Shown here: positions 57,430-64,000 of the stretch, piece by piece
Layout of the letters: each line of letters begins with the position of its first letter
How positions within the stretch are numbered: the first letter of the stretch is position 1
Source of the DNA: Conus ventricosus
Taxonomy: Eukaryota > Mollusca > Gastropoda > Neogastropoda > Conidae
DNA length: 64,000 nt
Assembly: GCA_018398815.1 (NCBI GenBank)
Contig: CM031602.1
Span: forward strand, 98,085,080-98,149,079
Reading direction: 5' to 3'
Position numbers and translations under genes: made by a program
Notes under the pieces: generated by a model
Databases searched by the model: none
What the model saw: the letters and a program-made list of their open reading frames with translations, nothing else
What the model was told of the DNA's origin: nothing

Positions 57430-58880
57430 AGTGGTGAGGGGAACTGAACACAGAGGGCTGAACATGGAGTGAGAGAAGAGGGCTGAACAGGAGTGAGGCT
57501 GAACAGGGAGTGAGGCTGAACATGGAGTGAGAGAAGAGGCTGAATATGGAGTGAGGCTGAACAAGGAGTGAGAGAAGAGGGCTGAACAGGGAGTGAGAGA
57601 AGAGGGCTGAACATGGAGTGAGGCTGAACAGGGAGTGAGAGAAGAGGGCTGAACAGGGAGTGAGAGAAGAGGGCTTTAACAGGGAGTGAGGCTGAACAGG
57701 GAGTGAGAGAAGAGGGCTGAACAGGGAGTGAGGCTGAACAGGGAGTGAGAGAAGAGGGCTGAACATGGAGTGAGGCTGAACAGGGAGTGAGGCTGAACAG
57801 GGAGTGAGAGAAGAGGGCTGAACATGGAGTGAGGCTGAACAGGGAGTGAGAGAAGAGGGCTGAACAGGGAGTGAGGCTGAACAGGGAGTGAGAGAAGAGG
57901 GCTGAACAGGGAGTGAGGCTGAACAGGGAGTGAGGCTGAACAGGGAGTGAGAGAAGTGGGCTGAACAGGGAGTGAGGCTGAACAGGGAGTGAGAGAAGAG
58001 GGCTGAACAGGGAGTGAGGCTGAACAGGGAGTGAGGCTGAACAGGGAGTGAGAGAAGAGGGCTGAACAGGGAGGTGAGAGATAGATGGGAGGCTGAACAG
58101 GGAGTGAGGCTGAACAGGGAGTGAGGCTGAACAGGGAGTGAGAGAAGAGGGCTGAACAGGGGGTGATGAGAGTGGGCTGAACAGGGAGTGAGGCTGAACA
58201 GGGAGTGAGGCTGAACAGGGAGTGAGAGATGAGGGCTGAACAGGAGTGGAGTGAGGCTGAACAGGGAGTGAGGCTGAACAGGAGTGAGGCTGAACAGGGA
58301 GTGAGAGAAGAGGGCCTGAACAGGGAGTGAGGCTGAACAGGGGGTGAGGTGAAGGAGTGGCTGAACAGGGAGTGAGGCTGAACAGGAGTGAGAGAAAGGA
58401 GGGCTGAACAGGGAGTGAGCTGAACAGGGTGAAGTGAGGCTGAACAGGGAGTGAGAGAAGAGGCTGAACAGGAGTGAGGTGAACAGGAGTGAGAGGCTGA
58501 ACAGGAGTGAGGCTGAACAGGAGTAGTGAGGGGTGAACAGGGAGTGAGGGTGAACAGGGAGTGAGGTAACAGGGAGTGAGAGGAAGAGGGCTGAACAGGG
58601 AGTGAGAGAAGAGGGCTGAACAAAGGGAGTGAGGCTGAACAGGGAGTGAGGAGTGGGCTGAACATGGAGTGAGGCTGAACAGGGAGTGAGAGAAGAGGGC
58701 TGAACAGGGAGTGAGTGAAGGGGTGAAGAGAAGAGGGCTGAACAGGGAGTGAGGCTGAACAGGGAGTGAGAGAAGAGGGCTGAACAGGGAGTGAGGCTGA
58801 ACAGGGAGTGAGAGAAGAGGGCTGAACAGGGAGTGAGGCTGAACAGGGAGTGAGAGAAGAGGGCTGAACAGGGAGTGGTA
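57430..58880. repeat. Minisatellite with 17-bp and 25-bp units
   Basis: Two unit types, GAACAGGGAGTGAGGCT (17) and GAACAGGGAGTGAGAGAAGA + GGGCT (25), mixed in runs such as 17-25-17-25. Variants have CATGG for CAGGG. It gives a 475-codon open frame on the minus strand that is a by-product. Array order is most irregular at 58080-58740. Confidence 0.96.
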
Positions 58881-58967
58881 GAGCTGGTGGCTGGGAGCGA
58901 ACAGGGCGAGGGAGGGGGGTCAGGGGATTAGGGGGAGAGAGATCAGATGAAAAAGTCAGCTTAAACT

Positions 58968-58973
58968 CTCTCT

Positions 58974-59044
<71 letters not shown>
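58968..59044. repeat. (CT)n microsatellite
   Basis: CT repeats with CTTCT breaks. Confidence 0.95.
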
Positions 59045-59047
<3 letters not shown>

Positions 59048-59262
59048 AAACTGAGACAAAGAAAGATGATGATGATGATAATCTTTATTTCCAAGGGTAA
59101 CAACTAAGGAAACACGTTCTTTTTTTTCCATCCGGTCCTTGCCCCGCAAGGGACTAACCAAGCATGACTAGAGACTAAAACCTACAAAACTGTTAACAAA
59201 CACACTTATCATCACAAATACATTAGAAAGTTGATGAGTTGCTCCTCCATTAACATTGAGGC

Positions 59263-59686
59263 GTAGATGAATTTTCTTTCTTTCTTTCTGCGTACGCAGG
59301 CTGATACTCCTGCGGACACTGCCTAGACAGGCAGTGGAATTTTGTGTGTATGACCATTTTTTTTATCCCGCCATTAAGGCAGCCATATTCCATCTTCGGG
59401 GAAGGTGCATGCTATGTGTAACGTGTCATCCATACCAACGGCCAAACTGGCTTTCTCTTCCGAAGTTGGTGATGGGATTTTACGTATGTGCAAGATGTTG
59501 TGCATGCGTTCACACACGGAACCTTGGTTTATAGTCTCATTCGAAGGACCGTATGGGGAATGGAGTTAGAACCAATGTTAACTCCGAGGGAAAAAATCCC
59601 TGTACCGAAACTCGAACCCGTAACCTCAGGATCACGAATCCGGCGCTCTACCAACTGAGCTATTCCGGCCCCGGTAGATGAATTTT
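59263..59686 (-). mobile_element. tRNA-derived SINE, full-length, with target-site duplication
   Basis: The 13-bp direct repeat GTAGATGAATTTT (59263-59275 and 59674-59686) brackets 59276-59673. On the minus strand it starts GGGGCCGGAATAGCTCAGTT, with A box TAGCTCAGTTGGTAGAGC and B box GGTTCGAGT about 45 bp later, as in a tRNA-type Pol III promoter. A body of about 300 bp follows and ends in a GAAA-type tail (CAGAAAGAAAGAAAGAAAG), the poly-A-like end of a SINE. The anticodon-loop region reads GATTCGTGATC. The mode of copying would be by a partner LINE. Confidence 0.85.
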
Positions 59687-59689
59687 AAG

Positions 59690-59955
59690 GGGGGAAAGCG
59701 ATTCAAACAACAAACAAGAATAAAGAAATTGATTTTATTACATTATTATGTTATAATGAATATTTATACAGCGCCTATTCTCGGCTAGAAACCAAGCTCT
59801 AAGCGCTTTACAATCCACACTCATTTACACAATGGGTTGTCTACCTGGGTAGTGCCGACTGAAGAGCTGCCAGCCGGCGCTTCATTCAGTCGTTTCCCGT
59901 GTCATCCAGTCCATATCATTCAATATTGTTCACTCAATTTCCTTACCTCCTTCAT
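59690..59955. repeat. Dispersed repeat with GCGCTTTACAA motif
   Basis: TTTATACAGCGCCTATTCTC, then AAGCTCTAAGCGCTTTACAA, and GGGTTGTCTACCTGGGTAGT are typical of a dispersed repeat in invertebrate genomes. Borders not fixed. Confidence 0.55.
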
Positions 59956-59959
59956 TCTT

Positions 59960-60272
59960 TCCATTTCTTACGCAGGGTGCATGCTATGTGTAACGTGTCA
60001 TCCATACCAACGGCCAAACTGGCCTTCTCTTCCGAACGTTGGTGATGGGATTTTACGTGTGTGCAAGATGTTATGCGTGCGTTCACACACGGAACTTCGG
60101 TTTATAGTCTCATTCGAAGGACTACATGGGAAATGAAGTCAGAACCAATGTTAACTCCGAGGGAAAAATCCCCTTGTACCGACACGGCCCGGCGGAGATT
60201 TGAACCCGCAACCCCAGGATCACTAAGATTACGAGTCCGGCGCTCTACCAACTGAGCTATTCCGGGCCCCGG
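59960..60272 (-). mobile_element. Second SINE copy, shorter, with insertion in the tRNA-like head
   Basis: Head at 60272 downward (GGGGCCCGGAATAGCTCAGT, GGTAGAGCGCCGGACTCGTA), then an extra ATCTTAGTGATC relative to the first copy, then B box GGTTCAAAT. The body is the same as in 59398-59673. It lacks the tail-proximal 120 bp (59276-59398) of the first copy. No clear target duplication found. Confidence 0.78.
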
Positions 60273-60339
60273 ATTTCAAAGAAGGAAAAAAATCAGCACA
60301 CACAGACACAGAATAAGCGATCTTCCAATTAGTTATCGA

Positions 60340-60476
<137 letters not shown>

Positions 60477-60640
60477 ATTCCTTTTGCAAGATATTAACAT
60501 ACAAGCTGCTAAGGGTGATAATTAGACAACTACAATGCATCAATAATATCTTTTTTTTTTTACATGTCCATGATGTGGTTATTACAAAGCAAGACGAGAA
60601 ATAACAGTACTACCAATCAGTTATCAGTTAGCAACAATGA

Positions 60641-60740
60641 NNNNNNNNNNNNNNNNNNNNNNNNNNNNNNNNNNNNNNNNNNNNNNNNNNNNNNNNNNNN
60701 NNNNNNNNNNNNNNNNNNNNNNNNNNNNNNNNNNNNNNNN
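60641..60740. other. Assembly gap, exactly 100 N
   Basis: A placeholder run. Confidence 0.99.
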
Positions 60741-60960
60741 GCCTTTGTTGGCTCAGTATTAACATAGGTAACAGCTTTAAAAGACAGCAAAATACCTTCG
60801 TTTGGTTTTGCTGTATTTTGAAAGGTCCTGCTCTAGTTTTTGTTGCATTTGTGTAATGTTTTTTAAATTAAAGGTTTTTATGCCGGGGTTTCTACTATCT
60901 CTTCTCTCGGCGACTCTGTAGGACATTTGGATAAACCTGAACAGACAGCTTTTTTTAAAA
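60741..60960 (-). pseudogene. Gly/Ala-rich helical protein, N-terminal part (copy 3)
   Basis: Minus-strand start near 60945 (the Ser/Val/Gln start as in copies 1 and 2), cut by the gap after about 65 codons. Shares the SKYSKTK-type segment near 60820. Confidence 0.45.
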
Positions 60961-60984
60961 AAAAAAATAATTTAGTATTGTATA

Positions 60985-62220
60985 TCTTTTAATCTGTTAT
61001 CTTCAATATCAGCTGCGCATCATATATTAAAAACAAATGTACATTAAGCGGTTTATCGGCTTCTTCTTTTTATCAATTTGAATGTTTATTACGTCTCTCA
61101 CAGATTTCCCGCTTCCATGCAACTGATTTCTCTGTTGACCTTAGGTCAACCCATAACCGTATTTTTGGGTTAAATAATCATCAAGCCTAACATTGTGAAG
61201 ATGTAATCTTTAGACACAAGGTCTGCTGTTAGACTTTACCCTCCACCCCAACAATTTTCTTATTTCGTCAATGATGATAAGGTCTAAGCCCGCTAGCGTA
61301 GATTTGGTTAGGCTACCATCAATTGAAACATTGCACTTTCGTTATTTTAGGTTTAAAAAAACTTTTCATTGCTCTTTTGAACGGTTCTTCATCTTCACAC
61401 AGCAATAAGATACCTTTAAGCGATCTTGCTGCGACACTAAAACTAAAATTCCATATAGCGTCTGCCCTGCTTCTGGGATATTTTGTTTTGATGAATCACT
61501 CTTTCGAAATATATTGCTAATTTTGACTGATATTGTTGCTCAATCAGCCTTGCTAAATTAGGGTTGCTAACAACGTCAAACTCTAACGAGATGTCAGAAA
61601 TGCTGTACTTTGCTTCGGCGTCTGTTGATCTGAAACCGTTTGTATTCATTAAAAGTTAGTTGTATGACAATCTGTCTTTTAATGCCCTTGAAAGTATGGG
61701 CGTATGCGCTTTTAACAACTCAAAATCTAGGGGATGGAAAAGCGATTCCATACGCATAACTTACAGACAGCTTTTGCTGCTTTTAGCATCTGCGTCGACT
61801 GCGGCGCTATTCTAAGTTTTAGTGCTTCTTCATTTTCGATTCCTTGAAACGCAAGATCATCCCTTTCATTCCCGGTTAGCCATAGATCAGAATAGGTTAA
61901 AAAATATGTCTGCATTGTGTAAAAAAAAATATTTCTTGCCCTCAAGTTTTATAGAAATTTTCTTAACGATTGCCCGCCCCAAATTCTGGACAACTGTCCC
62001 GCTTGTGTCTGTTGTTGAAGCGAGTGCGATTTTGAAAGTAAGACGCGCAGAGCCTGGCACAATCACATCATCCGCTCCTAGGTCTGGAAATTTGACAGTA
62101 AGAATTTGATCCGCATCAATAGTAGATGGATTATTTGGAAAAGTATATTCCGTTTATTTCCCCTTTACGCCAAGGGCTCTTTCAGTTTCTATGCGGGGCA
62201 AGAATTGAACCATATGCTTG
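60985..62220 (-). pseudogene. Probable major capsid (hexon-like) protein (copy 3, broken)
   Basis: The best-read copy in several places: on the minus strand 62000-61940 gives TVVQNLGRAIVKKISIKLEG, and ORFs 61945-61727 (YSDLWLTGNERDDLAFQGIE, NEEALKLRI) and 61649-61443 (KYSISDISLEFDVVSNPNLA, RLIEQQYQSKLAIY) are intact, covering about 140 codons. Alternating hydrophobic strands and NP/DVV turns fit a jelly-roll capsid protein. The start region near 62220 has lost the clean ATG context of copy 2. Confidence 0.55.
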
Positions 62221-62263
62221 TGAATTTTTTGAAAACAAAATAAAAAGTTAATTATTTAAAAAC

Positions 62264-63279
62264 ATGGCAGGCATTGAAGGTGAAGAGATTATGATGCTTT
62301 TGATCGTGGAGACGACATGAGTGAAATGAACCCCCTTTTACACAGCATCGCTCAGCGCTTCATTGCGGCGTGAATTAACAGAAGTTTAAAGGGCCCAAAA
62401 TTTTACCAAAGTGTAGGCCAAAAACCCCCCGAATTTATAGACCCAATGATTTTGAAGTAAAAGTGACCCTTTGTTTGTGAAAAAACGATCAAGGACAACT
62501 TGTTCAGCTTACAACTAAACCAGAAACCCCCCAAAGTTTTTAAAAAAGAGTACAATAAACAAAGACTCGGTGTGAGCGAACAAAATCGCCTTGGCATTTC
62601 TAAACCCAACATTAGTGGGGATGCGTTGCTAAATTTTCAAAACACCCCTAAAAGAACCCCCGACAGATAACCAAATGAAAAAACAGGGAAAATTAAAAAA
62701 TTTAAATAATCGAGACGAATTAATAAATGAAATAGAAGCAAAAACCAGTTTTTCAGAAAAAAACACCCGAAAAAACCCTATACACGATCACCGCTACCCA
62801 TGCCGAGAACAAAGCCCTTGATCATGCTTTGAAAGCATCGAGGCTAAATTAAAAAACAATTTTAAACAAAAATAGGTGAAAATAGATGAGCATATAAAAA
62901 GGGGGAAAAAGAAAAAAATCGTTGAGGCTGATGACGCCAACTTTGGGGATGTATTTAAAGAAAGAAAAACCCCAAAAACAAAAGATCTTGAACAAGAGAA
63001 TCGCAAACTAGAAGTTTGGGGCCCACTAACCGGGCAATTACGATCCAAGTGAATGAAAAAGAGAAACAAACCCAAAAAATTTTATATGAAGCACAAAAAG
63101 CCAAACAGAACGAATACGAACACTTTTTTTTAAAAGCAAGGGTCCCTTTACAAGCTTATAAAGGCCTTGGGTTTGCAATAAGTACCCTGGTAATGGCTGT
63201 TTTCAGGCGGGGGTGGTCAAAGCCCCCCCGCCCCCCCGTCGGGCCCTCGCCTCCCGCCACCCGAATAATAAAAGGGTAA
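62264..63279 (+). pseudogene. Coiled-coil Polinton protein (copy 3)
   Basis: ATG 62264 (MAGIEGEEIMM). The middle is helical and charged: NRDELINEIEAKTSFSEK near 62715, then KKIVEADDANFGDVFKERKT at 62920-62980 and a KDLEQENRKLE segment at 62985-63010. The C-terminal ORF 63016-63279 reads KAYKG-type sequence, LGFAISTLVMAVFRRG, a membrane-type helix, and ends at TAA 63277-63279. About 330 codons. At 63200-63250 and elsewhere C runs are longer than in copies 1 and 2 and spoil the frame. Confidence 0.5.
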
Positions 63280-64000
63280 AAAAAAAGCTTGATTTATTTT
63301 TGCGGATTTAAATTTAAAAAAAATTTGCCCGGTAAAGCTATAGACTCTTTTTCCCGGCTTTTTAGGGGGGATTGTTAGTTGGGTTTTGGGCAAATGGGAG
63401 GGAAAGGGAGGTGGCTTTTTTGGGGAAACACTTATGGGCATTGTTCCCCTTAATTTGTTGGTTAATAATTTTGTAAGATAAAGACCGAGTAATTTCCCAG
63501 GCCCCGTTAATCCAAGAACAAGCGCTGTCTTTTCATATTTTATGGGCATCGTGAACAGAGTCCGGGTCTTCAATGGCCTTTGGGCTTTGACCCTTTAAAG
63601 GGTTGGGGGGGGGCTTATTTTTTTGGGGGGGGCCTTTTTGTTTTTTTTCTGCTTGCAATATTACTGGGTCAGAATTTATTTCGTTTTTTCCGACCTTCTG
63701 TTCATTGCCTGCCACAAGGATTTCATTATTGTAGTTTATTATTGTGCCTATCTGGAGTCTGAGGTCAGAAGGCAGCATGTATAAACCAGTGCCAACAGCA
63801 AAGTCTTACTTTCGATCTTGCGTATTGTAAAACATTTTGGTACCTTTTTATACTTGAAGGTAAATCAACTGCAGAATTAATGGCGTCCTCTAAATTAAGT
63901 ATTGTTTTTGTGCATCAAAGCCAGTAGAAGGATCTGTTATGCTCGATCTCGTTTGTGCTTGCGAACCTAGCAAACACCAAACGTAAGTACGAACAGAGTC
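63280..64000 (-). pseudogene. Structural protein A, C-terminal part (copy 3, runs off the window)
   Basis: The minus-strand ORF 63778-63533 reads MLPSDLRLQIGTIINYNNEI, then LVAGNEQKVGKNEINSDPV, followed by a Lys/Pro-rich linker; ORF 63573-63217 continues with Pro/Lys-rich sequence. The same residues appear broken in copies 1 and 2. The rest of the gene is beyond 64000. Confidence 0.5.

Larger units (their letters stand above)
60741..64000 (-). mobile_element. Polinton copy 3, partial and inverted
   Basis: The reverse complement of this segment aligns with about 40070-43290 of copy 2, covering structural protein A (incomplete at the window end), the coiled-coil gene, the capsid gene and the start of the helical protein. 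It begins right at the gap, so the join to 60640 is not proven. Confidence 0.88.

Noticed and set aside
57676..59103. 475-codon minus-strand ORF
   Set aside because: It is translated minisatellite (repeats of SLPVQPSSLTPCSA) plus CT microsatellite; not a gene.
59600..60272. Two tRNA genes on the minus strand
   Set aside because: A and B boxes are present, but the bodies, the A-rich tail and the target duplication show SINEs.

Overview
This is repeat-dominated DNA from an animal nuclear genome. No host gene with exons is recognisable. The combination of Polinton/Maverick elements, a Gmr1-like Ty3 retrotransposon, a tRNA-derived SINE, 'GCGCTTTACAA'-type dispersed repeats and very abundant micro- and minisatellites fits a marine invertebrate, most likely a mollusc. 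That assignment is an inference from repeat style and is not proven. Two exact-length N runs (1,000 at 35000-35999 and 100 at 60641-60740) are scaffold gaps. Many one-base indels break ORFs at different places in different copies, so part of the apparent decay may be long-read consensus error.

Layout. 1-1569: the 3' end of a Ty3-type retroelement in which a gag start is fused in frame to the end of RNase H, followed by an LTR. 1570-8270: intergenic DNA with four large tandem arrays and a LINE 3' end (zinc-finger tail). 8985-16867: a complete Gmr1-like LTR retrotransposon on the minus strand, with LTRs of 1.91 and 1.93 kb, a 5-bp target duplication (ATCTA), a tRNA-Pro primer site and a polypurine tract. 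Its protease, integrase and RT catalytic cores are all missing. 18086-34999 and 36731-52797: two Polintons in tandem, same orientation, about 18.6 kb apart, with duplicated left flank and terminal inverted repeats of about 0.3 kb. 52890-60640: host-type repeats, a long poly-G tract, a 1.45-kb minisatellite and two SINE copies. 60741-64000: part of a third Polinton, inverted relative to the first two.

Polinton gene order (left TIR to right TIR): packaging ATPase (-), structural protein A (+), coiled-coil protein (-), capsid protein (+), small Gly/Ala-rich helical protein (+), protein-primed family B DNA polymerase (+), retroviral-type integrase (-), two small membrane proteins (-), one or two unknown proteins (+), a small basic membrane protein (+), a short unknown ORF (+), an AT-rich/G-rich repeat pair, variable cargo, right TIR. 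Polymerase and integrase would carry out self-synthesising transposition; the ATPase and capsid-type genes are the virion-formation module known from Polintons/adintoviruses. Every copy is interrupted as assembled. The right-end cargo differs between the two long copies, and this is the least explained part of the window.
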